In this document: piece by piece, positions 12,286 to 23,221 of the stretch
Numbering within the stretch: the stretch's first letter is position 1
Layout: each line of letters opens with the position of its first letter
Source of the DNA: Floccularia luteovirens
Lineage: Eukaryota > Basidiomycota > Agaricomycetes > Agaricales > Squamanitaceae
Assembly (NCBI GenBank): GCA_009739215.1
Contig: VSJF01000005.1
Location: 1,860,001 to 1,924,000, forward strand
Reading direction: 5' to 3'
Length of the DNA stretch: 64,000 nt
Translations under genes and position numbers: made by a program
The notes under the pieces: generated by a model
Seen by the model: the letters and a program-made list of their open reading frames with translations, nothing else
Database searches by the model: none
What the model was told of the DNA's origin: nothing

Positions 12286-12690
12286 TCCTGTAGTCCTTCT
12301 TGCTTGGCCATTCCTGGTTATGATGGCCTTGATACTTTCGGTTCGCCCAGACAGCTTCACTGGGAAGGCCCTGTGCACATGCATTCCGGATGAATTGAGC
12401 CGATCGATTGGCATGTATGCAGTGGCATCAGCTTTGAATGCAATGGCAATTTGAGAACCTATCGTCGAATTTGGAGCAAAGGGACCTCATCCAGATCTAC
12501 AGGGTAGGACATTTCTCTCTATTATATCAACGTCAGGTGTCTTTGATGTGCTTGGATATCTATTTGGCTGCACTCCAGTACTGCTCTATGGAGTTGAGCT
12601 CGTAGTGGCATTAGCATTAGAATTTTATTCTGCACTTTGGATGAGAATCACAAATGTGCTAATGTGGCCGTGCAACGTAATAAATAATTT
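12286..12690 (+). pseudogene. Possible relic of a membrane-protein gene inside repeat unit 1
   Basis: One frame reads for about 56 codons with a hydrophobic beginning (LAWPFLVMMALILSVRPD) and natural composition, is stopped by TGA at about 12,454, then stays protein-like to about 12,510. A second hydrophobic segment (LLYGVELVVALALEFY) lies at about 12,580-12,630. I do not recognise the family. The matching part of unit 2 is shorter and lacks it, so it may be inserted or may survive only here. Confidence 0.25.
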
Positions 12691-13243
12691 TTTTTTCGAG
12701 ATTTGACTAAAAGCAACGAAGTCGATAGCAGTCTGTCTTTCCCGGAACACATTTACAACCTTCACACTGGGGATTCATCCCACCTTCTAGCTAAAGCCCT
12801 CGCTCCTGGATGATCTGTTCGGAGTTCCATTCCATTAAACATGATAAAAATCCAGCACTTGCTTATCTGATCCAAATGTTGTGGTACGCATTTTTGTCCA
12901 TCCCATTTGTGCTGTCTCCATGTCTCACGGTTGCCTTTTGGCATTCGGTATGCTCAGAGTGCATCAGGCGCTCGCTTCGTATTGGAGCATTTCATCTTTG
13001 AACCAATCCCATGATCGAGGCATTGCTAAAATAAAGAGGTTCAATTGCACATGGGAAACAGGTAAGAGCAAACTCACTCCTCCTGGACAGTCGCCTTCAA
13101 CATCTGACAGCTTTAAGCATAAATGCCCCACTCATGATCAGGTACAATCATTATTCGCTACCATAAAATGCCGTTATTTTAGCCTGGATGCGAGTTTCAA
13201 CATGACATGGTACCTGTTGTACTTCAAATCCATTTCGAAATGC

Positions 13244-13583
13244 CTACAATTTCGAGTTCTTGATCGCTTTAGGGATCAATCTACTATCCCTGGCACCGCA
13301 ACCACATCCTCTTCTAAAGTACTACCCACGGGCCACCACTTCAATGGAATTTGAGCGTTTCTGAATTCGGGTTCATCGATCCTTTTATTCTGGAGGGAAG
13401 TAATTAGGAGGATTTTTATTTTACGTATACAGTTCATATTTAACCTTGTCGTGTTCACAGTAGAATTTGTATGCGGGTTTCTTCACATCAACAGCTGGGT
13501 CAACTTTGGAAACAGGAATAGCAAGCGCAGGATAGTCGAGAACGTTCCGAACCACTGTGTATTGTGCGGTTCTACATGGTGGT
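13244..13583 (-). pseudogene. Truncated amidase 3' end left by the duplication
   Basis: The minus strand encodes RTAQYTVVRNVLDYPALAI and VSKVDPAVDVKKPA, then, after an intron-like gap, DEPEFRNAQ and STLEEDVVAV. These match the last two exons of the intact amidase at 15,927-18,204. Nothing upstream of this point belongs to the enzyme, and internal small indels have shifted the frame. It is a dead fragment marking the edge of the duplicated segment. Confidence 0.8.
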
Positions 13584-14164
13584 AGTGAGTTTCGAACTTG
13601 TGGTTAGAGGTAATTTTTTACGGCATCAGTACTTGTTGGTGGAATGAGGATGGTCATGAGGTCTGTTATTATTGTAGCCTTGAAGCTCACTTTGGGTGGC
13701 TGTTGGAAATAACTAGAAATGAAGTTCAGTATAGGAGTTGGCAGTTTGAATTGTTGACCGACATGGTGTACTACGTGTTATAGAACTCACCCATCCTGCG
13801 AAGCTGCATATGTTAATTTTGTGGTGGGTGGGTCGGACCTCGTATTGTAAGCGTCCTCTGTTATTATTATTATTTTGGTTAAGAGAAGTAGTTGAAGACT
13901 GCGGGTATCAGATGCAAACTAACGAGACAGGGCCTAGACGTCTAATGATCATTATGATTGCACAGTCGAGTAGCAACAATTTCTTAACGAAATAACCTGA
14001 TATCAGTTTTACCAAACAGACAGATATTGTCCATATATTCTTTCAACGACATACTTGTATAACTAATCAACTATTCCGAAATTCTTGTTAGTTCAACGGT
14101 ACTACACACGTATCCCTCCAGCCTTTGTGTAGTGGTATGTGGGTCTCAGTACATACACCGGAGT

Positions 14165-14903
14165 TCAGTAGATCCTCCTGAAGATGAACCTTTGTTGGAC
14201 GTCTCCGTTTGCAGGGGCAAGGACGACCTAATTAAGATATGCTTAATAACTGAACTACACCCTCAGGGTTGAATACTTACATGGGGCAAGGGGAAGTCTT
14301 TGTCGACAGATCGAGCAGTCCACACAGAATCCTGGTTAGGAAGTTTGATCTGGTGGGGTTCTTAGTATATTCTTTTTGTGTGTAGATACTACTCACGACG
14401 TATTCACTGAAACCAGCATTTTCGATGAAGAAACTTTGTGGATCATTTGAGGCAACTATGATATCGTGCTAAGGAAAAGAGACTCATCAGAAGAGATCAA
14501 TCGGGCCAAATTAAGAAATACCGATGATTTGGCAGCATAGTGGTGGTAGTGAGCGTTTTGGAGATAAAATCCACCATCAGAAGCATCCTGAATGTCCCAC
14601 TGAATTCATATCCAATTTGTCAGCTGGACACTACCAGTCATCCAACATCAAACTCACAAAGCCTATGGGCTCATTTTGTTCAACTTGTGATAAGACAAGA
14701 GGAGCGTCAAGGAAGCCACGATCCTGGACTGTCTCGCCCGTTGCTCCACTGATAATAGCATATCGACCGGGATTGATCTGTACAGAGATATCGCGGGTCA
14801 GAGGTAGTATGGATTGTCATTATGAAACCAGACACACTTGGGCTACAGCCTGAGCAACTCCAAAGGCTAACACAACACAAGTCTTGAGAACTTTAGTGAA
14901 CAT
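14165..14903 (-). CDS. Small secreted beta-trefoil-like protein, tandem copy C
   Basis: Six phase-0 exons give a complete 155-residue protein: 14,838-14,903, 14,658-14,777, 14,522-14,599, 14,397-14,468, 14,281-14,349 and 14,165-14,227, with introns of 47-60 nt. Exon 1 encodes exactly a signal peptide (MFTKVLKTCVVLAFGVAQA). The mature chain starts near INPGRYAIIS and runs through WDIQDASDGGFYLQN, FFIENAGFSEYV, IKLPNQDSVWTA and a terminal QQRFIFRRIY, with hydrophobic strands regularly spaced as in beta-trefoils. The closest patterns I know are fungal I66 protease inhibitors and ricin-B-like lectins. It is not cysteine-rich, unlike most small effectors. Expected to act extracellularly. Choice between inhibitor and lectin is open. 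Confidence 0.72.
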
Positions 14904-14963
14904 TGCAATGTATGATAGGAGTTGGTAGGAGATTGGTTGGCATTTACAGCAGTTATGTGCAGC

Positions 14964-14973
14964 CTTTTATACC
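14964..14973 (-). promoter_or_regulatory. TATA element of copy C
   Basis: Minus-strand GTATAAAAGGCTG lies about 60-70 bp upstream of the ATG at 14,901-14,903. It is shared with copy B and, less well, with copy A. Confidence 0.5.
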
Positions 14974-15926
14974 TTGCTGACAAGTTCATGGCCTTCCAAA
15001 CAACAAGTATTGATGATACATCTATGCCGAAAACTTGACGCCGCTGTTCGCAAGTTTTTCTGTTCGTGTGTTTTTCTATTCAGCCACCAATCAAGGATAG
15101 AGTCCGTATTGATCACTGAATTTCCTGTTGTGGAAATTTAATGTCCTAGAAAAGCCGTTTAGACCTTTTACAAAATTACAACGGTAAACAACGGTAAGTA
15201 ATTTTACCTCATCGGCACTAGAACAAGCTGTTCTTCGGGGATGTAGAAACTGCGACTATAGCCGCTACAATAAAAGTTTACAGAACGGGGGCGGTATACA
15301 AGTTTTTAGATGCAGTGGTTATGATATTTATTTGTGGATCCGATAAAAGGGCGCTAGAAGGTTGTTTATGAATCCACTTATTCTCTTATCCTTATACAAT
15401 GTACGTAAGTGAACAGCAATGAATGAAGCGAAGACAGTGGCAGTCAGAATAACGAAATCCTACTTTTATTAATCCTTTATAGCGTAATAAGGTTCATATG
15501 TATCGTCATTCTTGAGGATGTTCGGTTTATATTGCGTATAAAAACGACATACAAGGTCTCAATGGAGAATAAACGAAGAAAATTTACAAATTCTCGTAAT
15601 AGTTCTTGATATGCTCCAAACACATGATGCAACTGCATGTTTTTCCATTTAGCCAACTATATTCGGAGACGAACTTTGTGTGGCAGGGTATAGATGAGGG
15701 GTCTTGTACAGTGCACGGTCCTCGGATGGTCGCCTTCAATGTCATTCGGGAGAGGATAACAGATTTAAGTTGTAAGCATAACTGGTTTTTTTTTTCGGTA
15801 TAAAACATCGCTCGCTACATCCATAATCAAGTTAATATACAAAATACAAAATGCCGTTATTTCAGCCTAGATTTGTGTTTCAATATGACATGCAACCTGT
15901 TGTACATTCAATTCATTTCGAAGTCC

Positions 15927-18204
15927 TCACAGTTTCGAGTTCTTCTTGTTTGCTTTCAGGGATTCATCAACTATTTCTGACATTGCGATCACAGCCTCCT
16001 CTTCCAAAGTCCTACCTACGACTTGAATGGAAATTGGAGCGTTTCTGAACTTCTCGGGTTCATCTATTATTTGATTTCAAAAGGGAGTGACTGAAACGAG
16101 GAAGGCTTCCACGCACATAATTCATAATTAACCTTGTCATATTCACCGTAGAATTGGTGTGCCGGTTTCTTCACATCAACAACTGGGTCAACTTTGGAGA
16201 TCGGAATGACAAGCGCAGGATAGTCGAGAACGTTCCAAACCACTGTGTACTGTGCAGTTCTGCACGATGGTAATTAGTTAGATAACTCGAAAATCAGGTT
16301 TGGAATAGGGACGCACTTGTTATAACCGTGGGGAGTGGCTGTGAATGGAGCCACAGGCGAGATGATTGCATCGACTGGTCTTCCCGTTCTTGTAAGATGA
16401 ACACTAGCTTGCCAGTATTCCAAATACTCTTGACGAAGGTTGCGTTTATCTTTCTGTACTTGCCAAAGCTGATAAGCTGAAAGAGGTTCTTTCGGGGGAC
16501 GGAACGCAGGAACGGGCGCAGTCTCAGGTTCATCCATAGCAAGAGACATGCTAGTCAAAAGCGGTTCCCCGCTTGCCCCTGTTATAACTGCGTAATCTTC
16601 ACTTGCACCAGCTCCCCATACTTTCCACTATACCTTGTCAGTGAAACTAACCTAAGAAAGTATATTATAGCACGTACAGCAGTTTCGCATATTTGCGGGT
16701 GTTTAAGCGGTTTCCAGTCAATCACTATTATCCCCTGAGTCAAATTTGTATGTAATGGCTGACGCTTGCTCACCTTGGTGTCCTGCAGCGAGAAGCGCGT
16801 TTTTAGTCTCTTCTAACCCTCTTATTATTGGTGGGTGAGGAACAATAACTCCATCGTCCCACATAATCGCAAAGCACAATTTCTTCCCTTGTCCATGTTC
16901 TATGAGAGCATATTCCTCATCACTCCATCTTTTCCTAACTGAAAGTGGATCCGTGAGCCACGGTTGGCTCCCGATAACGCTCTGCATGAAGGTCTTGACA
17001 CCACCTATGCTGCTCGCAATTGGACCAAGGACGGAAGGAATGGAGTCTTGCCCTTCCAGAGAGTTTGTGCAACCGGCGTACGGAATACGGCCATAAGAGG
17101 GTCGAAGTCCATAAATTCCGTTGAATGCAGCAGGTATACGAACAGACCTGGGATTGGTTAAGAGAGGGAAGGATATGGTATCAAGTAATCTCACCCCCCG
17201 ATATCAGAACCAACACCTGCATCAACGTTCAATTAATATGAATAGGAGATAATTTATATTGAACTAACCAAGTGGACTTCCTTTCAGAGCTGTATACAGT
17301 CCATTACTAAGGAACGGAACGTATAGAGGCCAAGGTACCCACCAACCAGCGCACCTTCCCCACCAGATGAACCACCAGATGTGAGCGAACGGTTGAAAGG
17401 GTTTAGGGTCCGACCAAATACGTTGTTCAGCGTCTCTGGCCACTAAATTATGTATCTTGAGTAGTCGGTCCGAAAGCCGTAAGCTCGGTCTCACCATCAA
17501 AGTCTGTGGGATGTTTGTCTTCACGTAAAGAATAGCACCTTGTGACTCTAATATGTCTGTTAAGGCAGCATTTTTCGTTGCTAACTTTCCAATCCATGCG
17601 ACATAACCTTTGAGAAGAGTTGTAGTTATCAAATATAATTCAGAATAAAAAGGACTATGAGCACACCCGTTGTTGCTTCTATGCCTTTTATATTGATTTG
17701 GTCCTTTAGGGAAATTGGTAGGCCTGCATGTAGTGTTAATCAAGGTTTAGGTGATTGAAGGATGCCTTTGACCATGTAGGGTTCCTATTGCACGGCCTGT
17801 CTTTTTGAAGTGAGCGTCAAGTTCTGCTGCGCGTTTAAGGGCGCGATCAATAAATATTTCGGTGAGACAGTTTGTCTACGCATACTTTCGTCAATCACCA
17901 GACGACAGTGTATACCAAAAGGATTGTCACTAACCAATTGGTGGGCAACAATCGCTCGCTTTGCGAAGGCAGTTGTCACCTCTACTGCAGTCCAATTGCC
18001 GCTCGTTAATTGTTTTAAGAGGTCATCGATGGGGGTGTTCGTAATCACAATTTCATTTGCCGATAATAATCCACAAGTTTCGGGATAGTTAGAGACATCT
18101 AATTGTTCTTTAGGTGGAAGGTTAGAAAGAATCCATTTTTTCGGGATCGAGGCTTGCTGTCTGAGCTTCTTTTCTGCAACAACCTCCTTCCACTTTTGCG
18201 ACAT
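15927..18204 (-). CDS. Amidase (amidase-signature family, acetamidase-like)
   Basis: About twelve exons encode a full amidase-signature enzyme that hydrolyses carboxylic amides to acid and ammonia. The Ser-cisSer-Lys triad is visible: catalytic Lys in GLPISLKDQ, cis-Ser in TSGGSSGGEGAL, nucleophile Ser in GSDIGGSVRIPAAFNG. Typical later landmarks are YGLRPSYGRIPY, a GH.V..W.P..H motif reached by using acceptor 16,725 (AATAG) and not the CTCAG upstream, and the C-terminal NAPISIQVVGRTLEEE. ATG at 18,202-18,204, TGA at 15,927-15,929. Two exons are very short (17,269-17,289, 21 nt; 17,195-17,216, 22 nt). No signal peptide, so probably cytosolic. In fungi such enzymes serve acetamide/nitrogen use or specialised metabolism. 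Its 3' end was copied into 13,244-13,583. Confidence 0.9.
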
Positions 18205-19289
18205 GTATGATTTGTCTGTAGTTGCAGTCGGTGTGGAGGGTTATCTTGGTTCTTGGATGAGAGCGCACGGGTGTACTGAAGCAACCGGTTTTTATTATGC
18301 AGTCATGGGCCGGTTGTGTGTGAACCCATGGTGGAAAGCATGAGCATAATTAGATAAGGGTCAGACTTTGCAGACGAATCACAAGCACGCGATTATCAAT
18401 TTAAAATATGTAAGATGATAAGTAATTACAGACAAGCTGGTTAAGTGCAATGTTGAAAAACTTTATTTGTTCATGTTGTGCAACGTCCTTGACTGTTTAT
18501 AACTTAACTCACGGAAAGGCAGACTATCCCGCCAGAAGGATTCATCATTCTATCCGTTATTGGCAGTTACAGCTAAACTGCGACTTACGGAGTACTGTTT
18601 CTCCACAATTTCAATCAAGGATGCTCCGTTAGCAATCCTGACCAGACTGCATTGAGGAAAACACTCTGTATCCTTGTTTGGACTTAATATGACTGTTCAA
18701 AGGTGCGTAACTGTCCTGTAATACCTTACGACAGGGCTAACGGATCGTACATATTGACCTTCTTAGATTCTATTGTCTTAGAGCTTAGAGCTTACCAATT
18801 CATCATCACATCGAGTGACCCACATGACATTCCTGAACAACCTCAATAATTTCCCCTGAAATATCCTACCGGCAGCATGAACCATACCAAAGAACCGATA
18901 ATGTTCCAAAGTAAGTGAGCTTCAATTGTAGATCGCAGTGTGCGGTTATTTTTCGGCCAGTCGTTAACCAACTAAATTTTGATAGATCACAAAGCATTTT
19001 CTTGCGCCCCACACCCTTGAACATAATGCTAGTATCTTATTTCTCCACATGGAGCTGACAATGCAGTATCTATCAAAGAAAGTGATCCTTATGACATCAA
19101 CCTTCTGTGGTCACAAGTTCCAGAATGATGCGTGTATGTTGCAAGCTTGACATTCGTCTCCTCAACTGGCCTTGAGGGAGATGCTCGGATCATAAACCAT
19201 TTGCTTGGCTGAAAATTATCCGCATAGCTCAAAATCTCTATATAACGCGTACCGCAGAAACACAGAATTGCGTCATAAATCTCGCATCT
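18205..19289. other. Spacer between amidase and LPMO
   Basis: No gene supported. The left end holds the amidase promoter and the right end the LPMO promoter with a TATA element. Short open frames in between have no recognisable features. Confidence 0.5.
19239..19246 (+). promoter_or_regulatory. TATA box of the AA9 gene
   Basis: CTATATAAC lies about 45-50 bp before the ATG at 19,290, a usual spacing for a strongly regulated fungal secreted-enzyme gene with a short leader. Confidence 0.5.
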
Positions 19290-20528
19290 ATGCATTTCAT
19301 TTGTCTTTTGATAGCAGTAGCGGCTGTAGTTATAGGCCAGGTATCGGCACATGGTTACGTTCCGTTGTTGAGGATCAATGGTAAAGATGTTCAGGGATGG
19401 GACATCACGAAAGGTGATTGAGTTGTGATTAATTGCTCAACTTGTACATTAACTTTTAAGAGTAGATCCATATACTACACCTCAGGTGTGCATTGATGAT
19501 ATGCTCATCTATTCTATCCATATTGATTCCTTACGACGTTTTCAGCCACTGCGTGTTGTTCGAGGTACAAAATTGGATAGTGGATATATCGCCGACCCTA
19601 CTTCCAATGATATCACTTGTTCAATTGGAAACCAGAAACTTCCTCCAGTAAGCTCGGGTGCCTCTGTCATCCTATGAACATACATAACTTCTGAATTCTA
19701 GGGCCCCATTACTACAACTGTTGCAGCTGGAGGAACAGTTCAAATTCTTTGGAATACATGGCCCATTGGTCATTTTGGACCAGTCTTGAATTATATGGCA
19801 AGGTGCCCTACAAGCGATTGCTCAACATTCAAAGGAGACACAGGCTCTCCATGGTTCAAGGTAGATCTTTAAATTTTATGTACATGTTACCACCTTCAGT
19901 ATTGTATTGATCCATCTACAGATTCAACAAGATTCCTACGTAAATGGAGTTTGGGCTTCAGACACTCTTGCAAAGAGTAATTTCACTTACAACGTCAAAA
20001 TACCCAGCAAGATTGCTCCCGGAAACTATGTAAATTTGTCCAGTCATCTGTCTATATGACTTCCTGAATATTTCAAATTAGCTTCTTCGTCATGAAAACC
20101 TTGCTTTGCATGCCGGTTCTAATCTTGGAGGAGCTCAATTCTACCCAGGTTTATTCATTTCATCATGCCTCGAACTTGTTCTCTCTGACGTTTTACCACA
20201 GTTTGCATACAACTCACAGGTATGCAAAACTCAAACAATCCTCAACTTTAGACTGATATTTTTAGTCACTGGTGGAGGATCTTTGAACCCCTCTGGGCTG
20301 AGTTTCCCCGGCACCTACAAGGTATGCAATAATTAATGTTGATAAGCTGCAATAAAGCTTATTGTACATGATTTAGGCCACGGACCCTGGCATCTTATTC
20401 AATGTATACCAAGGCGATGCTGCCAATAAGGTATATTTATTATCTAGAAACAAAAATGGAGCATTGAACTGACTACATGCAAGGCATACATCCCTCCTGG
20501 AGGATCAGTTTATCCGGGCTTGAATTGA
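19290..20528 (+). CDS. AA9 lytic polysaccharide monooxygenase (formerly GH61)
   Basis: Splicing gives about 250 residues. The signal peptide ends at residue 20, so His21 becomes the N-terminal His of the copper-binding histidine brace (HGYV). The second brace His is residue 106 (mature 86) in WPIGHFGPVLNYMA, and the axial Tyr is in GGAQFYP; all three match the family. Other landmarks are RVVRG, ITCSIG, AAGGTVQ, CPTSDCSTF and LSFPGTYKATDPGILFNVY near the end. It is a secreted copper enzyme that cleaves cellulose or hemicellulose oxidatively. No cellulose-binding module follows the catalytic domain. Two exons are tiny: 19,466-19,485 (20 nt) and 20,202-20,219 (18 nt). TGA at 20,526-20,528. Confidence 0.9.
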
Positions 20529-20825
20529 CTTCAGGCATGAATAGTCAGTTGGATCTTATCAGCTATTGCTATTGTTTTTCTCGTTGTGATTTATTTGGAC
20601 AAGTTGAGAAATATATTTCATCTTTACCGCATTCGCATTTTTTGATATCCCATCTCATCTCATGGTACTCAAAAATGGAGGATATCGCACCGGTATATAG
20701 GGTGCCATATTTGTCTCACTAACTTACATAAACTGACATGTGCGGTGGCTTCAAACGCACAAATGGACCATCACAAAGGCCGACAAGAAAACCTATCCAA
20801 ATCTGAGGAATTGTAAGTTAGATTT

Positions 20826-21060
20826 TGTCTAGTACCTTATGCTGACCTTGGCAATTATTGGAAGTAGTTTGCCCGCCAGCATATCGAGAAAGGGGGTTCG
20901 TGGTTGGGTGAAGCATTACAGCAGAGCTTGAATTTTGAAATACATTTCTCTGCTAAGTAATAATACGCACGATAAATAGGTCAGTCTAGATGCTACTAAA
21001 AGTGGGCATCCTAAGGCTCTCCGTCCTTACGTACAATGGAAGCAAGAACGACAGAAAGAA
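20826..21060 (+). pseudogene. Relic of a fifth 2OG-Fe(II) oxygenase
   Basis: At 20,826-20,870 the sequence matches the intron-2 acceptor and first codons of exon 2 of the downstream oxygenases (CTAG then PYADLAII). At about 20,996-21,035 it matches their fifth exon (GHPKALRPY), closest to the copy at 28,435. The rest of the gene is missing or unreadable. This extends the oxygenase array leftwards to the LPMO. Confidence 0.55.
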
Positions 21061-21583
21061 CACAATCTTATAGTCTTTCCCAGGCATAAACAACCGTAGA
21101 ACAAAGTATTGAGGTCATGGAGTGGTCAAAAACAGTACAGGATCCAAGTTAACCCGATCAATAACATCAATAGACGCACCTCGGCACTGTTTGTTATCTC
21201 TCCTCAATCACGTAATACATATATTTATCAAAAATCCAGGAGCTCCTCTCAAAAATTATCAACTTCAAGAATGTGCACTTACCCATACAACAGTGCTGCT
21301 GCTGTTTCCGTACCCAATCAGGCAGGCAGCTCCTGTCCCTAAAGAGCAATCTCCAAAATTACCAAAGACGACCTTGGTCGGTAGTTGTACTACTGTATTG
21401 CGGCATCTCATCGCGAAGGGGCTCCACACTTGCTCCATTTACTTCTCAAGTTTAGATATGTAGATATATGAACACTTCTTACTCAGGAGACACAGAGCTT
21501 AAAAGCGGAAGAGATATAGCCGAGAGACGACTTCTTTCCCGCTCTCCAAGGCTTTGGCGTCAAACAACAGCCAGTATACCAAG

Positions 21584-23221
21584 ATGATCCACAATCCCCC
21601 GAAGGTTGCACCATATGTTCCCGCACCAAAAACCAATGCGAGTTGTATGTTTCTAACAAGAACTATTATTTACTTCGATACTAACATTCAGTAATTCACC
21701 TAGTACCATATGCGGACCTCGCAGTCATTGATTTAGCTAAAGCTAATACCTTGGAAGGGCGTATAGATCTGTCGAAACAAGTATGCGATGCAATGAAGAA
21801 ATACGGGTTTTTTTATGTTATTAACCATGGATATACCAGTTCCCAGGTAAGTACGCTCTAAATGTAATTGTCATACATTCTTAAAGTTTCTTTACTAGAC
21901 TAACTGTATATTTGATATTGCCGATGTACCTTTCTCTTGTGTAGGCGATGAAGAAAAGAAATTATATGTGGGAAGCATAAAGGAAACGGGCTCATACCAG
22001 GGTTATAAGCTTCGACAATATTGGGTACAAGTATTCGCTGATTTCTTACCACATTGTTCTTAAGCAATCCATCCAATAACAGCACATCGATAGAGGGATT
22101 CGTGACCAACAGGAAAATTATAGTTGTACGTGACTTCATGAATTCGGCTTCCTCGCTGATGACATACACATCGTACATCAGTCAGAAAAGACGTTACCAG
22201 TCGTGCACATCCCGAGCCCCTTCGTCCATACTTACCAGAAATTCAAGAATTTGCAAAGCACAATCACCTCAATGTATTACATCCCATTTTAAGGTGTTAA
22301 GTGTGGTCTTGTTTTATGTATGATTCATTAACGCTGCAGAAGGCTTCCTAGCACTTGGGTTGGAGCTCCCAGAAGAGACATTTGTTGATAAACACGGATT
22401 TTCTGCCATTGGAGAAGCAAATAGTGATTGAAATACTTTCCCTCACGTTGCAGACTACTAATGACTGGGCATAATTTCAGTTCGTTTTCAGAAATAGTAG
22501 GCTCTCTCTATGTTTTTACCCCCAGAAGTGTCATCACGAGCACAGTTATCCACGCTCTGAAGAAGAAGAGATAAAAACAAAGAATGTTTGGTTAAAGGGG
22601 CACACAGGTGACTCTTTATGGTATTATTTGACAGGCGGCATCCATCTCACATTTGTTAGATATTGGTTCTGTCACAATTCTCTACAGTCAGCCTGTCGCT
22701 GCACTACAAATCCTGACAAAGGACGGAACCTGGAAATGGATAAAGCACATAGAAAATGCTTTGGTATGTCGTGTTGTACATTTCCATGTAATAATCTAAT
22801 ACAGGAGCATTGCAACAATAGGTAATTAACGTAGGGGATACAATGGAATTCCTGTCAGGAGGGTTTTATCGGGCAACCATTCACAGGCTTGTCATGGCAT
22901 GCTAACTCTCAGCTACGGAAGCTTACATACTTGGCTTGCAGAGTCGTTCAACCACCCGAGGACCAACGTAATTACGCAAGACTCGGTGTTTACTATTTCG
23001 CTATGAGTGACGACAACGTAAAGTTGATTCCCGCTTCTGGAAGTCCTGTTCTTAAGAGGGTTGGGATTACTCGGAGGTTTGAAGATAAGGATGCACCTAC
23101 GGAGGAAGCATGGAGGAAAGCAAGGACAGCGGCTTATGGTCAGTCCGAATTAAAGCAATCGGAAGAAAAGGGTATCGAAACGGAAGTCATCCATGGGGCA
23201 GTCGTAAGACACTTCAATTGA
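21584..23221 (+). CDS. 2-oxoglutarate/Fe(II) oxygenase, array copy 1 (one GC donor)
   Basis: Eleven exons with the same structure as copies 2 and 3 give an isopenicillin-N-synthase-type dioxygenase. The N-terminal DIOX_N part has LPYADLAVIDLAKANTLEGR and GFFYVINHGYT. The jelly-roll core has the iron ligands H.D split across an intron (KGHT/D) and HR after FYRAT, and the oxoglutarate Arg region near YARLGVYYF. The penultimate intron (22,887-22,941) begins with GC where the siblings have GT, but its neighbours AG|GC and CAG are as expected. A 16-nt exon lies at 22,481-22,496. Intact if that intron is spliced. A soluble enzyme; the substrate is unknown. Confidence 0.7.

Larger units (their letters stand above)
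10437..13583 (+). repeat. Tandem duplication unit 1 (older, decayed)
   Basis: This block is a diverged direct repeat of 13,627-16,272. Aligned landmarks, in order, are a shared non-coding start (GTTGGAAATAACT, GACCGACATGG), the 3' flank (GACATACTTGTATAAC), the beta-trefoil gene, its TATA region, an upstream stretch ending TTTCCTGTTGTGGA, and the 3' end of the amidase gene. It is about 0.5 kb longer than unit 2, mostly between 12,220 and 13,080, where an unrelated coding relic may be inserted. Its gene copy is broken, so this unit is the decaying partner. Confidence 0.7.
13627..16272 (+). repeat. Tandem duplication unit 2 (intact partner)
   Basis: This is the direct repeat of 10,437-13,583. 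It contains intact beta-trefoil copy C, about 0.8 kb of upstream DNA, and the 3' end of the intact amidase gene. The right boundary falls in the amidase intron/exon region near 16,260-16,272: left of it the units match, right of it only this locus continues into the amidase. Confidence 0.7.

Noticed and set aside
16117..16135. Exon end at GACAAG|GTTAAT in the amidase
   Set aside because: That donor gives the wrong phase. Extending to TTAT|GTGCGTGG gives a 53-nt intron and a continuous conserved C terminus.
16718..16740. Apparent frameshift in the amidase at a run of four G
   Set aside because: Using acceptor AATAG at 16,725 in place of CTCAG restores the frame and gives the usual GH.V..W.P motif, so no lesion is needed.
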